From: Ziziphus jujuba
Taxonomy: Eukaryota > Streptophyta > Magnoliopsida > Rosales > Rhamnaceae
Length of the DNA stretch: 64,000 nt
Reading direction: 5' to 3'
Assembly: GCF_031755915.1 (NCBI RefSeq)
Contig: NC_083390.1
Location: forward strand, 12,865,001-12,929,000
Below are positions 1 to 10,609 of this stretch, piece by piece (position 1 is the first letter of the stretch; every line of letters begins with the position of its first letter). A model generated the notes under the pieces. The model saw nothing but the letters and a program-made list of their open reading frames with translations, searched no databases and was not told where the DNA came from. A program made the position numbers and the translations under genes.

Positions 1-992
1 CCCAGCTGCTGATATAACATCACTCATCGATCTTGAATTTTGACGCCGGTTGAGGTAAGCTTCATAAAATTTCTGATAAGTTGCCATTGCTTTTGATGAA
101 CCTTATGGCACGAGCTATTTTCTCAGTTCTGTTGATTGCAGCATTAAGTGGACCATATAAGCTTCAAGAACTAACGGCAGATTTCATGCTTATCAATTAC
201 CATTATTATGGATGATCACTCTCTTCGCTGTTGCATTTAAAAGAACAGTATTATTGTTTGAATTCCCTGCCAATAGAAGGATCTGCTGAGGTGCATCTCT
301 TTCCACATTCATCAAAAATACTCCCACCCAACTTGCTTCCCTGAATATGCATTCAGACAAAATCTATTATATGGTAAAATTCCTGCTTCAAGAATGCTAA
401 ATTCTGCTACCGTCTGCTATGTTGTCAACTCAGGTTTGAAGACTATTCTTGATTCAACCAATTTGTAGGAATCTTTTACCAGTTCACCATCCCACCAAAC
501 TTTTTTGACAAAATCTTGACTAGATCTACTGTAAAACCTATCACTTATAGCAGATGATCCTCCCAGAACTATTCCTCGGATGTTTGGAATGGCATCCTTG
601 GAAATGAAGCTTATGCAAGTGATGTATATTCCTCGGTTTGGAGCAGTGGGAGGGCGAAGTAAATTTTTCTCCAATATGAAGGGGTTTTCAAATGATGACC
701 ATCTCTTTGGACCAAGATCACTGAGAGTCTCTCAGATAGAGTTGCAGCTAGGGGACGCCCGGCTGTTCCTCCTCCAACTACAATGCAATCAAAAGACTTG
801 CCGGAGACTTCTTTGACATCTGGTGAAGTCATATGGGGATGTGTTTTTCCTAAGATGTGTAATAAAACTGAAAAATGTTAAACTACAATAGCAGCTTAAC
901 TACAACAGTGAAAAACACACGGATAGATTTAAAAGTAGGAAAATAACTGCAGTGAGAAGCCTGCGACCATGGACTATCCATAGAAGCTCCGT
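1..992 (-). pseudogene. HOTHEAD/(R)-mandelonitrile-lyase-like pseudogene, cut by the window edge
   Basis: Minus-strand relic paralogous to the intact gene at 6085-7888; the order of matching blocks is the same and similarity extends upstream to about 1055. The FAD-binding stretch is legible (IVVGGGTAG around 790-750) and so is the VLGGSSA motif (about 550). It is broken in several places. The codon matching the intact start (990-992) reads ACG rather than ATG. After the TSLA residues (about 614) there is an in-frame stop plus a one-base deletion. After KPELT (about 420) the tryptophan codon has become TAG. A Cys after the GGGTAG motif is Arg. The 3' part runs off the left edge, so overall length is unknown. 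Seen directly by comparison within the window. A tandem duplicate that lost function is the inference. Confidence 0.9.
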
Positions 993-1005
993 CGTCTGAA
1001 GTGTT

Positions 1006-3540
1006 CAGATAACTGGCTAAGAAGAGGAACGAGGCATATAATTTATCGGATTCTGTGGGCTTGATATGCGATGATAACTATAGGTAGATTACAAGCATCG
1101 GGAACATGAAAACACATAATGAATGAGATAGATAGATGAATGATACATAATGACCATAGATAGTGACTAATCAGTACCCAATTAAATATATTTCGTTTAT
1201 GTGTGAGCGATGACTTCAAAATAAAATATTTCGCAATAATAAAATAAAATATATTATCTCTAATTAATTCTTTATAAATTCTTTTCCTCAAAATTTGAAA
1301 AATCCAAAAATCATCCGCACCATCCCAAAATAAAAGATAAAAAATTTACGGTCGTTATGAAAATATTTACTAGCCACATCATGTTGGGCGAATGAACATC
1401 CAATATATATATATATATATATACACTTTAGTAATCTTTGACAAAGAGGAATCACACTTTTACTTCTCAAATTTAAAATATTTTAATTTATTTTTAAATT
1501 TTTATTTATTGTATTTTGATCTAATGTGATAATTTAACATATGATAGTTACAATTTGAGAATATTAAATTGCAAAATTTTTTTAGATAGAGAATCTTAAT
1601 AATTAGCCATGATAAAACGAAAAATCCAATTGGCAGTTAAGCCAGGTACATTTGGATTTCTATGTAGTATTATTATTATTATATACCTGTGTTAAGTTAT
1701 CACGATATTAATGAAACTTAAATTTCAATTTACATATTTTGGTTTTTTGATTAAATTTTGTTATTAACGAAAATTGAACTTTTATAGTTTTGATCATAAG
1801 TTTGTATTATTTGTCGTAGTTATTATGACTGCAAGCAGTTTGCTACCCTCTAAATTCCCTTTAAGGATAAGCTAGTTGTTTGAAAATATTATTCATGCCC
1901 TTTGCGCACAAGTAACTTCACTCTTTTTCAATTTTTCTTCTGTGACCGAGATGCACTTTTAAGGAATAACCTATATGCATGTCCATGCAGGCACACGGCC
2001 ACATAGCATCGCTTCTTGTAGTTGGCTTTTTATATGGAGATTTGCTTTGTATATTGGATTTTAGTATTGTAAGGATCAAACAACGACTTTTATAAGTTAT
2101 GGAAAATGATAATTTGATGAAAGTGTTTTAAGGTTTAAGGTTTACTTAGTTTTGCTGGTATAATCGATTCATGGTGTTAAGCTAGCTCACTCCATTGTAG
2201 ATAGGATCTTTGTGAAGATCAGATCAATTAACTAAGAAATAGACTATAATGATATACTAATTGTTTAATTGCAATTGCTAAGTAATTGTAATTTATCATT
2301 TGAAGATTAACTTTTTGTTTGGAGACTCAAAAAAAAAAAAAAAAAAGAAGAAGAAATTTTTATGAATTTATTATGATTAGTTGTTTGCTAACTTATTAAT
2401 GGGATGTACTAGGATAATATAAAAAGGTTTATCATATTTAGGTCAATGAATGACGTTTCCTTAAATTTTGATAATGAATGGATTTTACTTCAAATGAGAA
2501 AATAGTTAATTTTTAAAAAATATACATTTCTTGATATAAAAACTATGTAAAATATGCATTTCTTGACATAAAAATATGCATTTCTTGACATAAAAATTAA
2601 GTAAAATATGCATCAAATGTAAGTTTATTTAATCTTATGAAATTGTTATTCTATTACTTATTTTATTTTTATTTACAAAACGTACTTTTAGAATTTAAAT
2701 TTAATAGATTAGATCGTTTATTGATGACGGATATTAATGTAATATAAAATTAAATAAAAATAAAAAATATATATATATATAAAATTTTAAAGTTTTTTTA
2801 AAAAAATTTGATGTTATTTAAACATTATGGAAAAATTTAATTAATTTCTATTAGAATGTTTATTTTTTTAATTAAATATTTAGTATTAAAAAATAAAAAA
2901 ATATTTTAAATTAATATTACTTTTCATTTATATCTTTAAATAACAGATGATAACAACATGCTAAATAGCCCTCTAAATCATTTCAATACGAACTTATATG
3001 GATTTTAACTTTGAAAGTTCCATTATTTTATTGATTTAATGGTTTTTGAATAATTAAATTAATAATAAAAATGGAGACATGTCTTATCATGCTTAGGCAG
3101 TAAGGCTTGAAGCTTAATACGTCAGCCTTGTCATGCTTTTGGAACCTTGATTTTTATTGTAAAATTTTAAAACCTTTTTAGAGAGCAACTAATCTACTTA
3201 ACAGATTTTTAGGAAGATAGCAATTATTTAGCACCAATAATCTCTAGAAAGTTTATTTAATTAGAAATTATGACAATTCATTAGGGGAAATCAAAGAAAT
3301 GGTATTCTTCCGAATGGGCAAATTCCCATGGCATAATGAGGGCGAAGATAAAGAGAAAGAGGTCCATTTTCAAAGTGGCATAGTGGAGGAGTAGACCAAA
3401 GCCAAGAGCGTTTGGCGTTGGAAAAAACAACTTAAAAATTGGCGAGTTTTGCGAGGATGTAATCTGCCTCGAACTCAATATGGGCATAAAAGCCTATCCA
3501 TGATCTCGACCGTGACTCATACTCTCTTATTGAATCCCAC
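1006..3540. other. AT-rich intergenic DNA with short repeats
   Basis: No coding region I can support. It contains a (TA)n run near 1399-1421, poly-A near 2331-2346, a small tandem repeat at 2521-2612 and long A/T-only stretches. The first 50 bases share the promoter-side similarity between the pseudogene and its intact paralogue, including a decayed TATA-like CATATAAT near 1034-1041. Confidence 0.6.
2521..2612. repeat. Short tandem repeat, about 22-bp unit
   Basis: The core ATGCATTTCTTGACATAAAA is present in two adjacent exact copies, with a diverged copy before and a partial copy after, in an otherwise AT-rich tract. Confidence 0.75.
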
Positions 3541-3548
3541 ACTCAACC

Positions 3549-4121
3549 TAGGGATGTCAACGGGGCGGGGCGGGGTCGATTTTTAAAATTCCGTCCCCGT
3601 CCCCGCGGGGAATTTTACATCCCATCCCTGCGATTTTCCCCGTTTCTTTAGGTGCGGGGCGGGATCGGGGATTTTGCGGGCCGGGGACGGGGTGGGACGG
3701 TTTTCCCGTTTTGTTTTTTAATTGATATTTTTTAAAAAAATTTATATAAAAAAATTATTTTATGATTAAAATATAAAGAAAATGACTACAATGCAATAAA
3801 AATATAATAAAATACATCAAGGAACAAATTTACAATTATAATAAAATACATATTTAGAAAAATAAATATAAAAAAAATAAGAAAATGATTTTACATAAAT
3901 AAAATTTTATAAAAAAAATAATAAATAAATATATATATATATATATATCGGGGTGGGTTCGGGGCGGGGTTATTATTCCCTGTCCCCGGCCCGTCCCCGA
4001 TTCGGTTTTTAGATATTTGCCCCGAGCCCGTCCCGCATCCCCGAATTTTCGGGGAAAAACCGCCCCATTAGGGGCGGTGCACCGCGGTTTCGGGGATGGG
4101 CGGGGCAAATTGACATCCCTA
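3549..4121. mobile_element. hAT-type MITE, 573 bp
   Basis: The element begins TAGGGATGTCAA and ends with the exact inverse TTGACATCCCTA, a 12-bp perfect terminal inverted repeat. It is flanked on both sides by the same 8 bases, ACTCAACC (3541-3548 and 4122-4129). An 8-bp target duplication is characteristic of the hAT superfamily. The outer ~150 bp on each side are very GC-rich, dominated by runs of GGGGCGGGG and CCCCGTCCCCG, while the core (about 3715-3945) is almost pure A/T with a (TA)n run. There is no transposase reading frame, so it is non-autonomous. Confidence 0.93.
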
Positions 4122-4129
4122 ACTCAACC

Positions 4130-5480
4130 CATTTGGGATGATGGTAACCAACCTAGCATGTAAAATTGCCAATTAGGGGTCAGGGCCAACCAGATCGACT
4201 TAATTGAACTAGTGTGATTTGATTCGATTTTTAATTTATGATCAGTTTTATTCAGTTTGGATAATTTTTAATCAAAACTTAACAAAATCGAACTGACTAT
4301 ACATATATATATATATATATATATATTAAATATTTTAACTATCATTAATTATATTTATATATTATTTTTAAATATTTTTAATATAACTAATTCTATTTTA
4401 TTACAACTAATTATGTTTCTAATATATTTTTATGCTTTTAATTTATTTAGTTTAAGATATTAATGATAATAAATTTCAAATTATTATAAATAAAAATAAT
4501 ATATTTTATAAAAAGTTATTAAGAAATTTAAGAAATTATTAAAAAATCAAAATCATAAAGATAATATGAACCAAAGCCTAAATCAACGAAAGCGAATTGA
4601 ACCAACGATGGTTGGTACAGTTTAATTTGATTTCTTTTAATTATTCAATTCAATTTGTAAAAAAATTGTAGAAAGTGGATCGAATTAGTTTTGCAAATAT
4701 TAAAATATAAAATAAAATAAGACTGGACCGATGGATTTCCATACAAATTTCCAATATCCCATTATCAAATTGAGGATGAAATACACATTACCCTGAACTT
4801 TAAACATTATACAATTTACCAAAAATTGTCACATTACTCCATGAATTATTGCTTTTATAAAATTTTAGTGTAATTTTTTAATTTTTTTCTAATAAAGCAG
4901 GCCAAATTTATGCTATAAATATTAGTAAAAAAATGAAATAAGACAGAATTAAAACTATTTTCCAATAAAGTACTTAGTTGTATATGATTAATTAATATAA
5001 AAATGTATTATTAAACTAAAGTGTGATATAATCAAATAAAATTTGGTTAGTCAATATATCATTCACACAAACAACGAATAAAAGAAAAACAATTGTAAAT
5101 GAAGAAAAAAAAAAAAAACAAAAAATAGTTCATGGGGAAATGTGTATTTAAATTTAAAACTTATTGATATATATATATATATATATATAATATGTATCCA
5201 TAGGGCGTAGATAAATACCCAGGCGTTCCAATTTGTATCCGATCGACATCGAGGGATCTCTTAAATTTACCTAATATGGGCACTCGTTAAACTATTCTAT
5301 GCCTCCGTTTTAAACATTGATTCTCGAAGGTAACCGATGACCCCATCGATAATGGTTATGAGTAAAATACTCTTCTTTCGTCATCAAAATTTCTGCCAAT
5401 GCACCCCATTCTCCACTTTTTCCGGTGATGAACACAAATAAACCAAAAGAAAAAAGGAAAAAAAAAAAAAGTTGTAAAAC
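4130..5480. other. AT-rich intergenic DNA
   Basis: No gene supported. Contains (TA)n microsatellites near 4302-4326 and 5166-5190 and degenerate A/T-rich sequence. A stretch at about 4200-4700 has repeated weak GATTTGATTCGATTT / GAACCAA-type words that may be an eroded MITE, but I could not define ends. Confidence 0.5.
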
Positions 5481-5544
5481 CTAAAGAAATGCTTTGCAAG
5501 CATAAATTTCCACGGGAATTGCATAGAAAAATGGCTGGGAATTC

Positions 5545-5826
5545 ATGGGTCTTGCCCTGTTTGCAGGCACAAGATGCCTGTTGATGAGGAAGAGTTGGGT
5601 AAGAAGAGGGACGAAGAAGGAAGAAAGAGAAGGAGAGGAGAGGTTTTGGGTTAGCTTTTCATTCAACAGTCGTAGGAGAACTGACGATTCAAATCAGGTT
5701 CTTTCAGCTGATTCTGATGTAAATAATTCAAGTCCAGAAGTTGTTCATGAAGCACATGAATTTTATAGATTTTTTTTTTCTCCCTTAATACAGCGTTTGT
5801 TTATTGCAGTAATAATTTTTGTTTGA
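5545..5826 (+). other. Unrecognised open stretch (93 codons), doubtful gene fragment
   Basis: An open frame of 93 codons in a locally less AT-rich patch (5480-5760). It encodes a basic/acidic segment (KKEEREGEE), a polar middle and a hydrophobic tail. I recognise no family. It lies downstream of the intact oxidoreductase gene on the opposite strand and ends in T-rich DNA. It could be a decayed exon of an unrelated gene or chance. No splice sites or homologous copy in the window support it. Confidence 0.15.
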
Positions 5827-6084
5827 ATTTATTTTTTTTATTTTTTCAGCTTTTATTTAGGAGTGGAAAAGAATGATATGAGTTGCCTGTCAATAATTGT
5901 TAAGATGATCTAATTGAAAATAAACCATGACAGTGAAGAAATTGTGGAACAGGATTTACATAGTTGAAACCCATCGAGATGTTGCAGAGCCTAGTTTTAT
6001 GCTTCAATTTGGTTCCAAGACTATAACATATTGTTCTAAGCTCACGAATTTATCATGGGTTTTGTTGGGTACCTGAAAGCATAA

Positions 6085-7888
6085 TCATTTTTCTCTTTCC
6101 TTAAGAATCTTAACCCCTTGATATCTTCCAAGCATTAAGAGAGTTGCCATTGGATTTGTGCCAGGTGATTCTTCAAAAGTTGAACCGTCCACCACTCTAA
6201 GTCCTCGAACACCATATACTTTATAGTCGTCATCCACCACTGATCCCACAATACAACCACCATGAAAGTGGTAGAAAGTTCTCACGTTTTCTTTGCAAAA
6301 TTTCCTCATCTCTTCTTCACCGGACAACACATGATTCTTTCTTTCTGCCCCAAGAAACAGGGCAATTGATTCTGACCTTGCAACTCTCTCGAGCAATTCG
6401 ACCAGTTTCACACATTCTTCACAATCTTCTTCCTTTGCTAGATAGTTGAATTTCACCCATGGGTTTTGCCTGGGGTCTGTGTTGTTTAATTTAAGCCTCC
6501 CCTTTGATGCTGGAAGTGCAAGTTTTGCAGCAATTGGCATTCTTGTTGCATTGAAGCTTATGGGCAAAATCCCTGCTTCAATTATGATTTTGAAGTCATC
6601 TGTTATACCCACAACTTGTGGCGTATCTGGTTGTCGATTTTTTGGCTTGGAGTCCACCAAGAGGGCAATACCAGGCTCGTCCTTCATTCCATGGCCAACT
6701 TTCTTCAAATTGAGTACCAGAGGAATGTTAAAGTTTTTCAGGTGTCTATAAGAACCAATTCCACTTAACAACAGGATTTGGGGGCTGCCTAGTGCTCCTG
6801 CTGCCAATATAACATCGCCCCTCAAACTCGAATTTTCTTGTTGGTTGAGGTAAGCTTCATAAATTTCTAGTGAGCTGCCATCGCTTTTGATGAACCTTAT
6901 ACCTTGAGCTATTTTTTCAGTTCTGTTACCTGCAGCATTAAGAGTAGCATATAAGCTTCAAGAACTTGATAATATGAGATCTCAGTTAATAGTATTTATC
7001 AAGTGGTTTAAGAATTATGTACTTTAGCCCTATACTAAATAACTAATTGTAATTGCAGATTTCATGCTTACCAGTGTTATGGATGATCACACTCTTTACT
7101 GTTGCATTCAAAAGAACTGTGATATTGTTTAAATTCCCTGCCAATAAAAGATCTGCTGAGGTGTGTCTCTTTCCACATTCATCAAAAATACTCCCACCCA
7201 ACTTTGTTCCCTTAATATGCTCCAGACTAAAACCATTATATGGTAAAATTCCTGCTTCAAGAAAGCTAAATTCTGCCACTGTCTGCCATGGTGTCAACTC
7301 AGGTTTGAAGACAATTCTTGATTCAACCCATTCGTAGGCATTTTTTACTAGTTCATTATTCCATCCAACCTTTTTGACAAAATCCTGACTAGCTCTACTG
7401 TAAAACCCACCATTCATAGCAGATGATCCTCCCAGAACTCTTCCTCTGAGATTCGAAATTCCATCCTTGGAGATGAAACTTTGTGCAAGTGATGTATGTT
7501 CATCAGTTTGGAGTAATGAGAAGCCATAGTACTTTTTCTCCAATATGAAGGGATTTTCAAATGATGAGCCACCTCTTTCTACTAAGAGCACTGAGAATCT
7601 CTCAGAGAGAGTTGCAGCTAGGGGACACCCAGCTGTTCCTCCTCCAACTACAATGTAATCAAAGGACTTGCCTGAGACTTCTTCGACATCTGAAGTCATA
7701 TGGGGAAGTGGTTTTCCTAAAATGTTAAAGAAGAAGATCAAATAATTGCGATAAAACAGAAAAAATCTACTTAGAGACACTAGCAGCTTACCTTGAGGCA
7801 ACGAGGAAGAAAATACAAACAGATTAAGAAGCAAGAAAATAACTGCAATGAGAAGCATGTAACCATGAACTATCTTTGGAAGCTCCAT
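6085..7888 (-). CDS. HOTHEAD/(R)-mandelonitrile-lyase-like GMC flavin oxidoreductase
   Basis: Three coding exons on the minus strand: 7888-7792, 7716-7072 and 6929-6085. They join in phase into 528 aa plus stop. Both introns (75 and 142 bp) are GT-AG. Residues about 10-28 are a hydrophobic signal-peptide-like stretch, suggesting secretion. The Rossmann FAD motif GGGTAG is at 57-62, GMC signature 1 (GRVLGGSSAMN) at 124-134, and signature 2 (GALGSPQILLLSGIG) at 292-306. The active-site block YHFHGG is at 467-472 and GTNP at 504-507. Length is close to the family's usual 550-590. GMC enzymes of this clade oxidise alcohols or act as hydroxynitrile lyases; HOTHEAD acts in cuticle and floral-organ separation. 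True almond-type lyases have a second active-site His where this protein has Asn506, so lyase activity is uncertain. A broken paralogue lies at 1-992. Family assignment is firm; substrate unknown. Confidence 0.93.
7717..7791 (-). other. Stop-free 75-bp intron in the oxidoreductase gene
   Basis: Donor AAG|GTAAGC and acceptor TTTTAG|GAAAA. The 75 bases are a multiple of three and carry no stop in the reading frame. Retention would therefore insert 25 residues just after the signal peptide rather than truncate the protein. Removal restores the family-typical junction LPQ-GKPLP. Confidence 0.85.
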
Positions 7889-7930
7889 TGTATGGTGTTT
7901 TGAGATAACTGGGCTAAAAATAGGAACGAG

Positions 7931-7940
7931 GTATATAATT
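7931..7940 (-). promoter_or_regulatory. TATA box of the oxidoreductase gene
   Basis: On the minus strand the sequence is AATTATATAC, 43 bases upstream of the start codon at 7888. The spacing implies a very short 5' leader. The pseudogene keeps the same position but with a base change inside the box. Confidence 0.6.
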
Positions 7941-7941
7941 T

Positions 7942-8649
7942 ATTGAAACTTGTAGGATGTATGATAATAATAATAATACTAGTGTGCTGGTGGAATCAAT
8001 TGATTATGGTTCTTTTGCTTTTATTTAGTTAAGATGCGCATGGTGTAGCCAATGATTCATACTTCTTTGTTGGGCGTCCATAATTTTGTCGCTAAAATGA
8101 TTTCCTTTCCCTTCGCTGTTTCTTTATTTTAATTTTTAGAGCTAATAATATATTACATCTAACATGCCTTTGCATGCTTCTCTATGAACTATTGAACTGA
8201 CGAATGGAGAAAATTCACCAGAATTTCAGGAATGGTCTAGATATCATTATTATTTTTTCCACTGTCTATACAACTAGTGGACATGATTAAAACAAGTCAG
8301 GCGAAAAACTGGCTATAAAGTGGGATTTAGATAACATTTTTTTCGTTATGGGTGTGATCAGAAAAAGTGAATTTTATTCTTTTTTTAAGTTCCAAATTAA
8401 TGAGTATTACTAGTATTTAGGTTGGTCTTAGCCTACATAGACAGGATGTATCCAAAGCAAAATATATTATACCTTCCTTTGATATGAATATTCTTCCAGA
8501 AGTCCTTGGTCCAGACATATACAATGTACAGGTTTACAAACAAAAGATTTTAACTCCAAAAATCAAGTTTGCAGGATGGACCATATAACTAGAACCCAGA
8601 TGTTATCCAATCCAGGTTTCCAGAACTTCCTAGGTACACATTGAGTTTT
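7942..8649. other. Intergenic spacer between the two intact genes
   Basis: About 700 bp with no reading frame of note. It must hold the promoter of the oxidoreductase gene (right of 7888) and the 3' UTR and polyadenylation region of the MYB-CC gene that ends at 8650. No convincing motif beyond the TATA box. Confidence 0.6.
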
Positions 8650-10155
8650 CTATACCCCCTTGCAGTTCAAGTCTATTGCTTTTGGACCTGAATCAATGTC
8701 ATTCTGATATTGACTATTCAGGTCAAGTGTTTCCAGGAATCCTGATTTTCTCATATGGTTAGTGTTTTTGTCTCTATGGTTTGGTGATCTCTTTGGAACT
8801 GGTTGCTCAACACAAATGCCATCAGAGATGGTACTTCCGCTTCTCTTCCTCCCGCTTGCCTGATTGCTTGGAACATTATTCCATGGCTTATATTCTGGAT
8901 GAACCTCGATCAATTGTAGTTCGACGGAGGCCATGTTAGACTTGTGGGGTTCACCATTTTGATCCATTGGTTGATCCTCTTCTTTTCGCCCTGAACTTTC
9001 AGAAGATGTTAGGGAACTTTCCATGGAACATATTGTGCCTCTCATTTGCTTACTTTCCAAGTTTTTTAGGCTTGAACCTCTTCTATCTGTTAATTCAGAG
9101 TGTGAAGAACTAGGCAATCCAGAGTTAACCATTGATACTAATTGAGAGAGTTCGGCTTTTGCCAGTTCTACACCCATAGAAGAAGAATTATACCCAGCAA
9201 GAGTTTCCTGTGCCTTTTTCAGTACTGACTGTAAATATTTCCCTTGAGCTTCAATTCTTAGCTGCAGATGTCTCTGAACCTGAAAAATAGTGGCTTTGTT
9301 GTCATATAGAGGTACTTTAACCAGAGATTTAACAGCTTGTAATGGAATGTGTTTAGGTCGTACCTCAATCTGTTCATGAAGTTTCCTCTGTACTTCCATT
9401 TGTAACTGTAGAGCCTGAGCTATCTGCAAGCTACTGATCAAACACAACATTTAATTAGTAGGAGCTCTAATTTTACCGTTGCAATTCAAATTCATCTAAA
9501 CATATGGGATTTATTTCTGACTCTTACTCGTTAATCTGGTTCTCTGTTCTCTCGTTGATTTCCGCATTGAAATGCACATCACCGTCCTGAATCTCTTTGA
9601 AATCTGCAAAAAGATAAAAATGAAAGATGAAAAATAAAACACATCATAAAAATCACAAAACAGAATTATCATTTATGATCTCGTATTGTTATAGGTTATA
9701 AAAACTACCTTCTTGCTTACGGTCAGAGCAGTTTTCGGACTGTTGGCTTTTCCCCAGCCTATATTTCTGCACAAACAAGCATAAAAAAGTTTTCAATCTT
9801 ATTTTCAATTCTGCTAATGAAAATAATCAGATAGAGATCATGTTTAAAGAGAAAATTGCCTGTAAATGGCTCTTTAGGTGGTATAAAGTGAGTCCTGGAA
9901 TACCCATCACTCTCATTAGGCTCTTTGGTGTGGCTTCTGTCGATATATGAAAAGCAGACATTAGATAACTTGGAATTAATTTAAAAAAAGAAAAAAATGA
10001 ATAAAAATGAAAACATGATCAAGTGTATATACTTAACTATCTGCACCTCCAAGCTGACTTACTGCTTCGACAAATCTTTGATGAAGTTCTGGAGTCCATT
10101 TCAGTCTGGGTTTTGCATCAGTGGATAAGACCAAATTCATATTCTGATTTTGCAT
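8650..10155 (-). CDS. PHL8: MYB-CC (GARP) transcription factor, PHL8-like
   Basis: Six coding exons on the minus strand: 10155-10038, 9936-9860, 9766-9709, 9603-9528, 9433-9364 and 9279-8650. They join into 1029 nt encoding 342 aa. Residues about 14-74 form a GARP MYB DNA-binding domain (KPRLKWTPELH at 15-25, then LTLYHLKSHLQKYRL at 55-69). Residues about 110-160 form the MYB-CC dimerisation coiled coil (LQIAQALQLQMEVQRKLHEQ, then VQRHLQLRIEAQGKYLQ). The C-terminal half is polar, with basic clusters (GRKRSG, PKRSP) and two DLN motifs (LDLNS at 318-322, DLN at 336-338) reminiscent of EAR repression motifs. The start MQNQNMNLVLSTDAKPRLKW is typical of the PHL8 subgroup of PHR1-LIKE factors. These bind P1BS-like sites and relatives act in phosphate-starvation signalling. 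Nuclear role is known for the family; PHL8 orthology is my inference. Confidence 0.9.
9280..9363 (-). other. Stop-free 84-bp intron inside the coiled-coil region
   Basis: Donor GAG|GTACGA and acceptor TTTCAG|GTTCAG. It lies between whole codons, is a multiple of three and has no stop. Retention would insert 28 residues between LHEQIE and VQRHLQ, in the middle of the MYB-CC coiled coil. Confidence 0.85.
9767..9859 (-). other. GC-AG intron in the MYB-CC gene
   Basis: The exon end CATTTACAG is followed by GCAATTTTC, so the donor is GC rather than GT; the acceptor is TTGTGCAG. The position is fixed by protein conservation, since the junction must give SHLQ-KYRL of the MYB domain, and no nearby GT preserves that. 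Confidence 0.85.
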
Positions 10156-10158
10156 ATT

Positions 10159-10609
10159 CTGGAAAATAATAAGTGAATTGTAGAAAAGAAACAGATGGAA
10201 AACAGAAGCATAAATATGGGTTTTAGACTCTTTTTAAGATTATATGGGTTTTGAATATGTGGCAGGCTCAGGCTGTAGTTTCTCTTTTATAAATTGGAGT
10301 TGTTGTTGGAGTGTCCTATGTTCTCACTCCATATCTGGAAACATTAAGTGGGGTTATGTTGGGATGAGAATATATGCCATGAGCTGTGCTTCCTCCTTTC
10401 TCATTTCATTACCAAACTTTTCTTTTTAATTTTTTTTTTTTTTTCCCTCTTTGACCTGAAAGGGTTTGGAGAGAATCTCTGATGCAGCAAAAACAGAGAA
10501 AGCAACACAGTTTAATTTGAGTCTTAAAAGGAGAGAAAAGAGGAAAAGTGTAAGGTTTGTTTTTATCTTGCTGTTTTCCCACCTCGCGCGCTCTCTCTCT
10601 CTCTCTTAC
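10159..10609 (-). other. Leader (5' UTR) intron of the MYB-CC gene
   Basis: Donor CAAG|GTAAGAGAG at 10609 and acceptor TTTTCCAG at 10161-10159, three bases upstream of the main ATG (10155). The donor is followed by a (GA)n run. The leader exon extends right from 10610; its start is not visible. It contains an ATG at 10643 that opens a 24-codon upstream frame overlapping the main start out of frame after splicing. Confidence 0.65.

Noticed and set aside
6446..6751. Open frame of 101 codons on the plus strand
   Set aside because: Antisense to the conserved exon of the oxidoreductase gene; openness comes from codon bias of the real frame.
7053..7337. Open frame of 94 codons on the plus strand
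   Set aside because: Lies opposite exon 2 and its intron in the oxidoreductase gene; no independent support.
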